Origin: a virus
Virus record (IMG/VR): IMGVR_UViG_3300021963_000383
Location: 1-34,506 of that record
Direction: 5' to 3' (one strand)
DNA: 34,506 nucleotides
This document shows, in pieces, positions 15,874 to 23,873 of the stretch. Position 1 is the first letter of the stretch. Every line of letters begins with the position of its first letter. The notes below the pieces were generated by a model. That model worked only from the letters and a program-made list of their open reading frames with translations, searched no databases and was not told where the DNA came from. A program made the position numbers and the translations under genes.

Positions 15874-16335
15874 TTAACTACCAAATGTTAATGTTATTGG
15901 GTCAGCAAGTGTAAACTCTACGGCAGATGTTGCAGTTTGTGTAGCAGGTGAAGTTGCAATAGCAAAGAATCCAGCTGGGTCAATAAAATATGTACCTGCT
16001 ACCGTACTTCTATATGTTGCTTTATTTCCGTTTTGTGTTATAGATATTATACCACCACTTCCTGTTAAAGCACTAAACTGTGATGTGTAATCAACTCCAC
16101 TACTATCTTTAAGATTGAAAAATAAATTACTAGTACCACTAGTTTTATTTGGGTCAAATGTTTCAACAATTGGTGTGCCACTTATTGTGAAAATAGCATT
16201 ACCATCTGCGATTGGAGGACCTGCATTTAGATTACCCTCGTCGCTATATAAATACCACTCTCCAACACCACTACCCCCACCACCACTATTAGTGTTTGGT
16301 ATTATACTCATTCCATTTGTAAATTGTATTCCCAT
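15874..16335 (-). CDS. Small beta-rich virion protein, MGI-x-FTNG family member 2
   Basis: This 153-residue protein starts MGIQFTNGMSIIPNTN, nearly identical to the start of the upstream 211-residue protein (MGIEFTNGFSITKNP). A glycine-rich linker (SGGGGSGVGEW) follows, then a beta-sandwich-like domain (about 45-153; SGTPIVETFDP, FFNLKDSSGVDYTSQF, GNKATYRSTVAGTYFID). The shared head with unrelated C-termini suggests a common docking peptide carrying different domains. Function is unknown, but placement among fibre genes suggests a small adhesin or tail-tip protein. A promoter element lies 16 bases before the ATG, the shortest spacing in the window. Confidence 0.65.
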   Translation of the reverse strand: MGIQFTNGMSIIPNTNSGGGGSGVGEWYLYSDEGNLNAGPPIADGNAIFTISGTPIVETFDPNKTSGTSNLFFNLKDSSGVDYTSQFSALTGSGGIISITQNGNKATYRSTVAGTYFIDPAGFFAIATSPATQTATSAVEFTLADPITLTFGS

Positions 16336-16351
16336 TTTGTTTTTGTTTATT

Positions 16352-16360
16352 TATAAATAT
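16352..16360 (-). promoter_or_regulatory. Candidate late-promoter element before 153-residue gene
   Basis: An exact ATATTTATA (gene sense) ends 16 bases before the ATG, within a 28-base intergenic gap. If it is a promoter, the transcript would be nearly leaderless. The role is inferred from recurrence. Confidence 0.5.
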
Positions 16361-16363
16361 CTA

Positions 16364-16999
16364 TTACCAACTTTTTGTTGAAGTTGTTACAATTTGTATT
16401 TTTGAAGTTGCACCATTTGGATTTGATGTCCAAGTTCCACCATTATTTGATGAGTTAAAACCACTCCATCCTAAAACTGCATTTGGTGCTTTTGTCATTT
16501 TTAATACAGGATATCTTGTTTCAGTTGCTACATCCGTTGGTGCTTTTCTAACATAATAATCTCTACCACCACCGACTGTTAAACCAGCTGCTCCTCCAAT
16601 ATTTGTTATAGTAGTACCATTAAATAAAGTTGTATATCCTAATTGAGAGCTACCACCATTTTGATTCCAAGCTTCGGTAATCATTGCAATTACATATTCA
16701 CCATTATCAATTTGGAATGATGGTGTTGAACCTGCACCAAATGAAACCCAATAATCTTGATAACCAACTGCAACATCTCTGTTATTTATTTGAGTATCGT
16801 TGTTACCTTTTTTGGTTGCACCACTTACACTTGCAACTACATTGTTGTATTGTGTCTGAGTTACCTTTATCCAAGCACCAACACTTGCAGCATTATATGC
16901 TGTCAATTGTGAACCTGCTAATTGTGCTGCAATAGCATCTACTGCTACTACTGGTGGATTTTTTGTTATACTAAATCCGTTTGTGAATTCTATTCCCAT
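16364..16999 (-). CDS. Small beta-rich virion protein, MGI-x-FTNG family member 1
   Basis: This 211-residue protein begins MGIEFTNGFSITKNPPVVAV, the docking-like head shared with the next gene. The remaining sequence is aromatic- and Gly/Asn-rich (VGYQDYWVSFGAG, AMITEAWNQNGGSSQLGYTTLF, GLTVGGGRDYYVRK, LGWSGFNSSNNGGTWTSN), suggesting a lectin-like or receptor-contact beta domain ending TSTKSW. No family is recognised. It starts 23 bases after the 646-residue fibre gene with no exact promoter element; GATTATTTTAAAAAG upstream is a weak match at most. It is probably co-transcribed with the fibre. Confidence 0.65.
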   Translation of the reverse strand: MGIEFTNGFSITKNPPVVAVDAIAAQLAGSQLTAYNAASVGAWIKVTQTQYNNVVASVSGATKKGNNDTQINNRDVAVGYQDYWVSFGAGSTPSFQIDNGEYVIAMITEAWNQNGGSSQLGYTTLFNGTTITNIGGAAGLTVGGGRDYYVRKAPTDVATETRYPVLKMTKAPNAVLGWSGFNSSNNGGTWTSNPNGATSKIQIVTTSTKSW

Positions 17000-17022
17000 A
17001 ATTTATTTTATTTGTTTTCTTT

Positions 17023-18963
17023 TTAAAATAATCTTTCTATTGAAATGAAGTTACTGATGTATCCTGCACCTATCATCATTGTAATGCGATAAAATCTATT
17101 ATTTGTTTTATCCCTTAAATTAACTTGTACCATATCACCATGTGTAGCGAAGTTCCAATTAAATGCAGAATTAGATGCGGTTGTTGTGTATGTTTGGTTA
17201 TTTCCGGTACCTCCTCCACTACCACCAGAAACTGTGTACCAACCACTTACATCTGCTTCAAATGTTGTTGAAACTGCACCTATACTTAATCCTCTATTAC
17301 CTTGTGCTGCCGATGTAACTGTACATTTAAGATTATCCAAAGTTACAAATGTTCCTACGGCTACCATTCCACTTGATTTCCATATCAATTCACCAGATGT
17401 ACCAATTGGTGTTTTACTTAAATCAATATGCACACCCCTTGCATCACCACCTTGTTCAAATATTCTTATTTTATTTTGATAGGAATCTATCGTTATACCA
17501 CTACCAGTAAGTGAGTTATTTGTTTGTGATTTTGCCAATAGAATTTCCCCACCTTCATCACCACTACCTGTTCCAACTTGTAATGCAGTTGTTGATAACA
17601 TACTTACCGAACCTCTAAATGTATTTGTTCCGGTGAATGTATTGTTTGTAGATGGTAAGTTTGTATTAGTGTTTAATTCTACTATTGTTAAAGTAGGGCC
17701 AGTGGATTCACCGAAGTCAAAATTACCTGAAATACCACTAACAGTTCTCATACTATATGTATAAGTTCCAGCCGATGCCGTATCTATTACATTTAAACAA
17801 TATGGAACATTTAGGTTTGAACTATTTTCAACTTGAACAATATTTCCAATTGCATTTTCATCTCTAAAAATTTGTAATCTAGTCCAAGATGAAACATTTA
17901 CCGGATTTGCATCTCCCGTAACCATAATTTGAACGGGATTACCTGTCGTAGTAATACTTCCACTTATTATGGATACACCTGTTGTTGTGATACTTGTTCT
18001 TCTATTTCCTAATACTTGTGTATAATTTGGACTTCCACTTATGATAGATGATTCTAATGTATCCAATCTACTATCTACCGAAGAAGATAATGTATTAAGC
18101 GATGATGTAGTTGCAAATGAGCCTGTGTTTACGGTTTGAGAAGAACTGATAAATCCAAATGCAGTTATTTGTGCAGATGAACTTATTGTACCATTTAAGT
18201 TTGTCAAAAATGAACCCGTTTCATTTTCAGTAATCCAACTCCCACTTACACTTTCAATTGTATTTAATCTATTTACCAATGATGATGTAGATTGCGATGC
18301 GGTATATTCATTAAATGAAGATGTTTGTAATCTTGCACTTACTCCATTTGTAAATGCAGTATTTAATATTGATTGGGATGCAGTAAATGAATTCAAAGAA
18401 CTCAAATCGGTAGATTGTGAAACTATACCATTTGGTTTGTTTGCTATATTATCCCAAGTTGTTTGAGTAATACTTCCACTTAAAACATATCTACTATCGT
18501 ATGAAGATGTTAATTGTGATGAACCACTAATCAATCCATTAAAAGATTGCTCATTAGTTGCATCTAATATTCTTTGATTAACCGATGATGAAAAATCATT
18601 AAATGACGATGTAGTTAATCTACCAGTTATACCATTTGTGAATGTTGTATTTAATGTACTTTGAGAAGATGTAAATGAATTTAATGCACTTATATCTACC
18701 GATGTTGATATAAATCCTAAATTAGTTATTTGTGCCGATGAACTTATTACACTTCTACCTTTGGTTTCAAACGAAGATGTTACAGATTCCAAATATTGCA
18801 ATCTTTCTCTATCTAATGTATTAACTCTCGAAGTAACTGCATCTGCAAGGGTATCTAATTCAATTTTATAAGTTACCCCATTATCTACACCAACTATCAC
18901 AGTATCAAGTGATGCCGATGTTAATGCCGTTAATTCCGATATTCTTTTTCTTACATTTGTCAT
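17023..18963 (-). CDS. Tail fibre protein (646 residues)
   Basis: The ATG at 18963 is preferred over an in-frame TTG at 18972, because that TTG lies inside the upstream gene and the ATG follows its stop by one base. The N-terminus MTNVRKRISELTALTSASLDTVIVGVDNGVTYKIELDTLAD resembles the small bracelet-like start of fibres in environmental T4-like phages. Residues about 45-310 are coiled-coil and FTSSQSTLNTTFTNG-type repeats with a TTWDNIANKPNG element. The region 310-430 is beta-rich. The C-terminal ~110 residues form a globular head (GLSIGAVSTTFEADVSGWYTVSGG, a glycine linker, then FATHGDMVQVNLRD and ISNFISIERLF). It is probably a receptor-binding fibre translated from the end of the neck operon. 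Confidence 0.8.
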   Translation of the reverse strand: MTNVRKRISELTALTSASLDTVIVGVDNGVTYKIELDTLADAVTSRVNTLDRERLQYLESVTSSFETKGRSVISSSAQITNLGFISTSVDISALNSFTSSQSTLNTTFTNGITGRLTTSSFNDFSSSVNQRILDATNEQSFNGLISGSSQLTSSYDSRYVLSGSITQTTWDNIANKPNGIVSQSTDLSSLNSFTASQSILNTAFTNGVSARLQTSSFNEYTASQSTSSLVNRLNTIESVSGSWITENETGSFLTNLNGTISSSAQITAFGFISSSQTVNTGSFATTSSLNTLSSSVDSRLDTLESSIISGSPNYTQVLGNRRTSITTTGVSIISGSITTTGNPVQIMVTGDANPVNVSSWTRLQIFRDENAIGNIVQVENSSNLNVPYCLNVIDTASAGTYTYSMRTVSGISGNFDFGESTGPTLTIVELNTNTNLPSTNNTFTGTNTFRGSVSMLSTTALQVGTGSGDEGGEILLAKSQTNNSLTGSGITIDSYQNKIRIFEQGGDARGVHIDLSKTPIGTSGELIWKSSGMVAVGTFVTLDNLKCTVTSAAQGNRGLSIGAVSTTFEADVSGWYTVSGGSGGGTGNNQTYTTTASNSAFNWNFATHGDMVQVNLRDKTNNRFYRITMMIGAGYISNFISIERLF

Positions 18964-18964
18964 T

Positions 18965-19513
18965 TTATACAATTAAATCTAAACCATTTTCAGTTGATAA
19001 AATTATATCAGTTTCTGAACTAATTGGTATTTCCACTAATTTACCTATAACATAAATATCAGTTATATCTGTATTATCAAAATCTATATAGGCATCACCC
19101 AAAGTTATTACTACATCATTATTAACATCTTTTATTATATAATCACCAGGAATGTGTAATCCAAATACTAAAATTTCAAAATTATTAGGAGATGCTCCTT
19201 CTGTGCCGTAATCAGTTACAACATTTTTTATTATTAAACTATTTGCATCAATATTAATTTCATCAATTCTTCTAGTAATATATCTTGCACTATATTCTAA
19301 TATTTCTTGATGAAAATCTATAATAGTTGTTTTATTATTTACTAACTTTATAGGATTTGAATTTATTTTTGTTTTAGAATTGAATTTTTTACTACTTGGT
19401 ATTTCTATATTTTGCAAACTACCAGTTATATCATTTGACACTAAATTATTAGAATTTATTTTTGGAATAATTCTATTTAATTTTTTGGTGTTTGAATTAA
19501 ATCTATTAAGCAT
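18965..19513 (-). CDS. Small neck-operon protein with fibre-type beta module
   Basis: This 182-residue protein has a basic, Asn-rich first 60 residues, an amphipathic stretch (IDFHQEILEYSARYITRRIDEI, 64-86), and a beta module at 111-162 (NFEILVFGLHIPGDY...DIYVIGKLVEI). That module resembles the V-x-V-NG-x-x-x-x-x-x-DY...D-x-I-x-V-x-G unit common in phage fibres and also seen at the C-terminus of the gp15-like protein two genes upstream. It overlaps the preceding gene by eight bases. No named family is recognised. It may connect the tail terminator or tail tip to fibres, on the basis of context only. Confidence 0.6.
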   Translation of the reverse strand: MLNRFNSNTKKLNRIIPKINSNNLVSNDITGSLQNIEIPSSKKFNSKTKINSNPIKLVNNKTTIIDFHQEILEYSARYITRRIDEINIDANSLIIKNVVTDYGTEGASPNNFEILVFGLHIPGDYIIKDVNNDVVITLGDAYIDFDNTDITDIYVIGKLVEIPISSETDIILSTENGLDLIV

Positions 19514-19835
19514 ATTGTTCTATATCTCCGTTAATTTCAATATAATCATCTGAATCAATTTCAAATTCAAATCTGTTTTTAATAAATTTAATCAATAAAC
19601 CACCATCACCATTTTCAATAATAAAATCTCTTGGTGAAATTGTTTGTGTATTTAAATATATTGCTATTCTATCTTGTGTTTCTCTTACTTCTATTTCTCT
19701 TAATATAGAAACAAACCTCCAACCTTTTGCTTCGTAAATCCAATAAGTAGAATCTTCTAAATCTTTTGGAGTTAAAACTACCCTATGAGGATTTCTAAAC
19801 ATCCGTTTAGTTATATCTAACAATGTTCTTTTCAT
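19506..19835 (-). CDS. Unknown small protein of the neck operon
   Basis: This 109-residue protein follows the gp15-like gene with a one-base TAATG overlap and overlaps the next gene by eight bases, so it is translationally coupled. The N-terminus is basic (MKRTLLDITKRMFRNPHRVV). The rest is alternating beta strands (YWIYEAKGWRFVSILREIEV, RIAIYLNTQTISPRDFII, LLIKFIKNRFEFEIDSDDYIEI), suggesting a compact all-beta fold. No signal peptide or membrane segment is visible. A small virion or assembly factor is likely from context. Confidence 0.6.
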   Translation of the reverse strand: MKRTLLDITKRMFRNPHRVVLTPKDLEDSTYWIYEAKGWRFVSILREIEVRETQDRIAIYLNTQTISPRDFIIENGDGGLLIKFIKNRFEFEIDSDDYIEINGDIEQYA

Positions 19836-20953
19836 TACACAATATCTACAAACTTACCAATAATTGCAATTTCATCCGTAGATGCAACAGTAAATCCTAA
19901 ATTAGCAGGAATAAAGTTTATACCAAATGAATTGCTGCTTATTGTAACTGTAAAATGTGATGTTTGATAATATCTAACACCATTTATATATACTTTAATA
20001 TTGTATGTAGTATCATTAACTACCAATCCACCCGTTACAACCGATGTCAATTGTTCTGGCGTTTTAATTAATTTAACATCTGAAAATGTTATAGTATTAT
20101 CTACAATAGGATTTCCAATTTTACTATTATTTAATGAAAGAAAATCTACTAAATCTTTATTGTCATAATATGGTGATGGTGTTGTAAGTAATCCTTCTAA
20201 TCTACCGTTTGCAGTTACATCCGTTTCTGTTGCAACAACCACTTTTTTAATAGACATTGATTTTTTAGTAGTTGCCTGTCCATCAAATGTTTCCGGCAAT
20301 AAATATGCTTTTACATTTAGTGAAAATTCTACTCTGTTTATTCTTTCAGTTCCTTCACCTACCTCATTTACTATGTTATATTCACCAACTTCTGTTCTGA
20401 ATTTAAACTTATCTTTATCTCCCCAATACTGTCCTGTATAATTCAATTGCTCTACAACGGAATTTAAGTGTTCTGTATAAGATGTCCAACACATACAATC
20501 ATAGTTTAATTCTACATATTCTGGCATCTGTATATTATAAATTTCATATTTAGGTTGTGTGTTTTTACCTAATAATGTAAATCTATCGTATTTGTTATCT
20601 TTTGAATATTTTGTAATACCAGAGTATGATGTTTCTCTTCTAATCATTGCCATCGTATCATCTTTTGAAATAGATGTTCTACGAATCATTAAAACTGGTA
20701 ATTGTATTTGCCCCTTATTATCTCTAAACACACCTTGTCTTCTTGCACCATTCCATCTTTCGGAATTACCATATATTACAGGTATTTTTAATGCAGTTCC
20801 ATTATTATCCAAAGTTGGTAAAACGGTATCTTCTAAATAAGACATCATTGCATAATCAATATCAAAAAGAGAGATACTTTGTTTTAAGTCACCCTTTTCA
20901 GATTTGATTTGTTTTGCTCTGTTTAAGTCTTTTCTTTGTGGATTTGTAGACAT
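19835..20953 (-). CDS. gp15: Tail completion / sheath terminator protein (gp15-like) with extra beta domain
   Basis: By family role, gp15 caps the tail tube and sheath and joins it to the head neck. Residues about 25-225 follow the gp15 pattern: an N-terminal helix (DIDYAMMSYLEDTVLPTL), a strand with IPVIYGNSERW, then LPVLMIRRTSIS. These are followed by YVELNYDCMCWTSYTEHLNSVVEQLNYTGQYW, which parallels IYELSIFTRYEDDMFQIVEQILPYF in T4, and RVEFSLNVKAYLLPE, which parallels RRIEWSLTFEVNGWMYP. T4 gp15 has 272 residues and this protein 372. The extra C-terminus (314-372; TYNIKVYINGVRYYQ...DEIAIIGKFVDIV) is a fibre-type beta module also present in the 182-residue neighbour. The start lies one base after the gp14-like stop. 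Confidence 0.75.
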   Translation of the reverse strand: MSTNPQRKDLNRAKQIKSEKGDLKQSISLFDIDYAMMSYLEDTVLPTLDNNGTALKIPVIYGNSERWNGARRQGVFRDNKGQIQLPVLMIRRTSISKDDTMAMIRRETSYSGITKYSKDNKYDRFTLLGKNTQPKYEIYNIQMPEYVELNYDCMCWTSYTEHLNSVVEQLNYTGQYWGDKDKFKFRTEVGEYNIVNEVGEGTERINRVEFSLNVKAYLLPETFDGQATTKKSMSIKKVVVATETDVTANGRLEGLLTTPSPYYDNKDLVDFLSLNNSKIGNPIVDNTITFSDVKLIKTPEQLTSVVTGGLVVNDTTYNIKVYINGVRYYQTSHFTVTISSNSFGINFIPANLGFTVASTDEIAIIGKFVDIV

Positions 20954-20954
20954 A

Positions 20955-21410
20955 TTAGTTTATTCTTTCTTCTATATTCAAGTCTGATTTTCTTACCATA
21001 AATGTAGAGCAAACTATACTGAAATTGTTATAAGTTTGTCCACCTACAAATTGAACTTCGGATGTATTATCTATTTGGTAGTATGAATTATCAAAGTAAA
21101 TTACATCACCTGTTTCAGGATATGCACTTTTTTCTTCACAAGCCCATCTATCTAATCTGAATTCAATTGTTTGTCCTTTATCAGAACCAAATCCTTCATA
21201 ATTTATAGTATTAGGGTCTTTGTTTATCAAAGCAAACATTTCAACACCAGGATACCAAGTTTTATTTAATGCTTCTCCATAGATATTTACTTTCGTATCG
21301 GTTAAGTTTATCTTAAACAATACAATTGCATTTTGAATTACATCATCAACTACTTCTCTGGCGATACTTTTGAATAAATCAATATCTCTACCTACTAAAA
21401 ACTTTGGCAT
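20955..21410 (-). CDS. Neck / head-completion protein (gp14-like)
   Basis: This 151-residue protein sits exactly where gp14 does, between gp13- and gp15-like genes, one base from each. The sequence YGEALNKTWYPGVEMFALINKD, the strand TIEFRLDRWACEE, and PETGDVIYFDNSYYQIDNTSEVQFVG resemble the C-terminal beta portion of gp14-type neck proteins. In those proteins an R-P-x-x-GD-x-I-YF segment is followed by a strand facing the tail. It is much shorter than T4 gp14 (256 residues), so it may be a minimal version. The identity rests on synteny plus weak motif resemblance. Confidence 0.6.
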   Translation of the reverse strand: MPKFLVGRDIDLFKSIAREVVDDVIQNAIVLFKINLTDTKVNIYGEALNKTWYPGVEMFALINKDPNTINYEGFGSDKGQTIEFRLDRWACEEKSAYPETGDVIYFDNSYYQIDNTSEVQFVGGQTYNNFSIVCSTFMVRKSDLNIEERIN

Positions 21411-21411
21411 A

Positions 21412-22620
21412 TTATCCTACATATATTTTTAACGGAACTTTTTGTAACATCTGTTGTTGATGGTCTGCTTCGTGTGCTTTATTTTCCATCACATTTTTTC
21501 TACTCATTTCTTCTAAGTTCTCTCTCAATTGTTGTATCAAGTAATCCTTTTCTACCTGTGCTTCTGCCCTCAATGCTGCCCCATCTAAGGATACTTCTGC
21601 ATCGGGTATAGGTATTGAACTATACTTTTCTCTTATTGCCCCTAGTAACTCCTTAGAAAGAGCCAAAGTGTACTTTCTAATCCATTGTTTACCTACATCA
21701 TTTATATTTCTATATTGAATAAAATCATATGGAATATCGGAATAATCAGAAAGTGAATCTGATTGAATAATTTGAGAATCATGCTCAAATTCATCTCTAC
21801 TCATATATTCAATATACACTCTTTTAAGAGTCCTATCGGTAGGTATAGGAAATATTTCTAATTTATTATCAACTATATTAAATGTGTGTGCTGATTTACG
21901 AATATGGTCATTAAATTCAATTTGTTGCATTCTCAATACATCTTCGTAAAGAGGCATCATTAAAAATTGTGCAGCAGGAGAGAAATTACCAAACCCTAAC
22001 TCACTCATTAAATTTAAAGTACCCTGTGCCCCAACTGAATATGGGTCAAAGAAACGAGCAATTGCAGGAGTTGCTTCGTGAAAAACTCTTGTTACATCAA
22101 CCGTTGAACTACCGGAAAAAATTGTTGAAAATGATGAAGATGTTGCAACATCAACTGCTTCCGTCATTATATTATATATCTGTTTACTAGGTGTTAAATC
22201 AATATATGCTTTTTTAATTGCAGTTGAACCACCGACACCTGCTAATGTTCCGTATTGTTGTGATTGACGGATTGTGGTTGGCAAATATGAACCTTCAACA
22301 AGCGTTTGTGAATAATTTGTAATCTTACCCTTTGGTTGTCCTCTTAAAATATCAAGGTTATTACGAAGATTGAATTGATTTACTTGTGCCGAATATTCCG
22401 AAACAGATTCTTCAAAACAAGCCCAAATTTGTGCATTATCTAGTTCAATGTTTACAATTGGGTATCCCAATCTCTTTGCTACCCACGTAGCAGTTTTAGG
22501 AGCATCACTTCTAAAATCGGTATCAGCATCATATAATCCAAATGGAGTTGCTTCCGATAGTGCTACTGATGCTGAAAATGCTGCTGCGGTTGAACCCGAC
22601 CAGTATATATTTTGAGACAT
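21412..22620 (-). CDS. gp13: Neck protein (gp13-like head completion protein)
   Basis: This 402-residue protein resembles gp13 of T4-like environmental phages. Near the N-terminus is LGYPIVNIELDNAQIWACFEESVSEYSAQVNQF (residues about 51-83), a helical block typical of neck adaptors. The middle includes PLYEDVLRMQQIEFNDHIRKSAHTFNIVDNKLEIFPIPTD. The C-terminal KQWIRKYTLALSKELLGAIREKYSSIPIPD-x-x-x-SLDGAALRAEAQVEKD parallels the gp13 W-I/L-K/R-RY-x-x-AL...G-x-x-L-x-GE-x-L-x-x-EA segment. By family role it assembles onto the portal vertex after DNA packaging. The gene heads a tight operon (gp13, gp14, gp15, two small genes, fibre). A promoter element lies 24 bases before the ATG. Confidence 0.78.
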   Translation of the reverse strand: MSQNIYWSGSTAAAFSASVALSEATPFGLYDADTDFRSDAPKTATWVAKRLGYPIVNIELDNAQIWACFEESVSEYSAQVNQFNLRNNLDILRGQPKGKITNYSQTLVEGSYLPTTIRQSQQYGTLAGVGGSTAIKKAYIDLTPSKQIYNIMTEAVDVATSSSFSTIFSGSSTVDVTRVFHEATPAIARFFDPYSVGAQGTLNLMSELGFGNFSPAAQFLMMPLYEDVLRMQQIEFNDHIRKSAHTFNIVDNKLEIFPIPTDRTLKRVYIEYMSRDEFEHDSQIIQSDSLSDYSDIPYDFIQYRNINDVGKQWIRKYTLALSKELLGAIREKYSSIPIPDAEVSLDGAALRAEAQVEKDYLIQQLRENLEEMSRKNVMENKAHEADHQQQMLQKVPLKIYVG

Positions 22621-22644
22621 ATCTAAAATTTATAGTTTTACTAC

Positions 22645-22653
22645 TATAAATAT
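22645..22653 (-). promoter_or_regulatory. Candidate late-promoter element before neck operon
   Basis: An exact ATATTTATA (gene sense) ends 24 bases before the gp13-like ATG, in the 52-base gap after the 365-residue fibre gene. It is the only copy between 22653 and 17023, consistent with one transcript for the packed neck operon. Confidence 0.5.
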
Positions 22654-22672
22654 AAGAATAAAAAAAGAAGTG

Positions 22673-23770
22673 TTATCCTACTTGTGTTAAAGTTGCTATC
22701 ACCGATGGAATTGCAGGTCTATTTGGATTAGATTGTATACCAGAAGCGTGCAATTGACCTGTTGATGAATTACAACTCCACATCAACTCAACATAATCAT
22801 TTGCTTTGATTGGTAACATAAAGTTCCAAGCTGCTACTTGCTTACCCAATCCACCTGTCACTTTGTTTACATCAATTTGTGTATTCGAATTTGCAACATT
22901 ACTACCTGTGTATGCTAACCATATATCAAATGTAATATTTGAATTTGCAGTATTTTCTAACTGAGATGAAAATTGTAAATTGTATATTCCGGTATTTGCA
23001 ACTGTTATTCTACTTCCACTTACAATTAAAACATTATGTGAAAAATCTGTTGTGTTTAATCTTTTTGCGTATGCCGTATTTGCCGAACCACTTTGTATAG
23101 TTGTATCACTAAATTGTCCGTAATTAAATAATTTATTTCCTGCTAAATAAAACTCCGAACCACTTGCTACATTTATGTTTCCTTTTACATCCAATGAACC
23201 CGTAATAGTTTGTGAACCACTTGTGTACATTGAACCCGTCATTGTAATTGTGTGGTTTGAAAAATTAGTTGAACCACTTACAAATAACATTCCTTTTATA
23301 GTAGTATTTCCTACTATATTTGTAGAACCACTAATACCAATGCTACCACTTAAAACAGTATTACCCAATAAAGTATTATTTCCAATTTGAGTTGTTGAAC
23401 CACTTACCAATAGTGAACCAGTCATAGTTGTAGTTCCTATTGTATTTAGTGAACCTGTAATTCTAACTGAACCAGTGAATATGTGGGTATCACCATCATC
23501 TAATCCAAAATTGGTAGATGCAGTAAAGTGATTTACAGATGAGGTTGTTACTAAAAATTCATTTGCGTAAATATCACCTACGATTGTAAGGTTTCCATCT
23601 ATAATTTGACCACCTATGAATATATTAGAACCGGTAGTTGCTAACTGTCCTGCCGAAGCATACCCCAAATACCCATCTTCTTGCTTTACTATGAATTCAT
23701 CAGCAGCTTCTAATGTGTATAATTTAGTATATTCTTTGGCTTTTTCAAAAGCACTATATCCGTTTGACAT
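22673..23770 (-). CDS. Fibre-like virion protein with C-terminal jelly-roll-like head
   Basis: This 365-residue protein has a short N-terminal domain (MSNGYSAFEKAKEYTKLYTLEAADEFIVKQEDGYLGY). A run of beta repeats follows (TGSLLVSGSTTQIGNNTLLGNTVLSGSIGISGS type; about 100-205), then a head at about 225-365 (NTTDFSHNVLIVSGSRITVANTGIYNLQFSSQLEN...FDIWLAY...WNFMLPIKANDYVELMW). The head pattern, with NTGIYNLQFS, a W-L strand and a late KANDYVELMWS strand, resembles C1q/TNF-like jelly rolls used as trimeric fibre heads. It lies alone between the capsid-gene terminator and the neck operon, with its own promoter element 21 bases upstream. The position next to head genes leaves open a head or neck (whisker-like) fibre rather than a tail fibre. 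Confidence 0.72.
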   Translation of the reverse strand: MSNGYSAFEKAKEYTKLYTLEAADEFIVKQEDGYLGYASAGQLATTGSNIFIGGQIIDGNLTIVGDIYANEFLVTTSSVNHFTASTNFGLDDGDTHIFTGSVRITGSLNTIGTTTMTGSLLVSGSTTQIGNNTLLGNTVLSGSIGISGSTNIVGNTTIKGMLFVSGSTNFSNHTITMTGSMYTSGSQTITGSLDVKGNINVASGSEFYLAGNKLFNYGQFSDTTIQSGSANTAYAKRLNTTDFSHNVLIVSGSRITVANTGIYNLQFSSQLENTANSNITFDIWLAYTGSNVANSNTQIDVNKVTGGLGKQVAAWNFMLPIKANDYVELMWSCNSSTGQLHASGIQSNPNRPAIPSVIATLTQVG

Positions 23771-23791
23771 ATAATTGTGTGGTTTATTTAG

Positions 23792-23800
23792 TATAAATAT
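23792..23800 (-). promoter_or_regulatory. Candidate late-promoter element before 365-residue fibre
   Basis: An exact ATATTTATA (gene sense) lies after the capsid-gene terminator and ends 21 bases before the fibre ATG. The arrangement terminator, element, short leader, ATG is what a promoter restarting transcription would look like. Confidence 0.55.
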
Positions 23801-23820
23801 GAAAATAACATAATAGACAT

Positions 23821-23854
23821 AAAAAAAGGGAAGGTATTTCTACCCTCCCTTTTA
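23821..23854 (-). terminator. Rho-independent terminator after major capsid gene
   Basis: Gene-sense RNA forms an 11-pair stem (AAGGGAGGGTA arm, one G-U pair) closed by a GAAA tetraloop and followed by a U7 tract. It ends the scaffold/capsid transcript, 19 bases beyond the capsid stop codon. Confidence 0.88.
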
Positions 23855-23873
23855 ATAAATAAATCTGTTATGA

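Noticed and set aside
18964-18972. TTG start at 18972 for the 646-residue fibre
   Set aside because: It lies within the end of the upstream gene, while an ATG one base after that gene's stop gives normal coupling and a sensible N-terminus.
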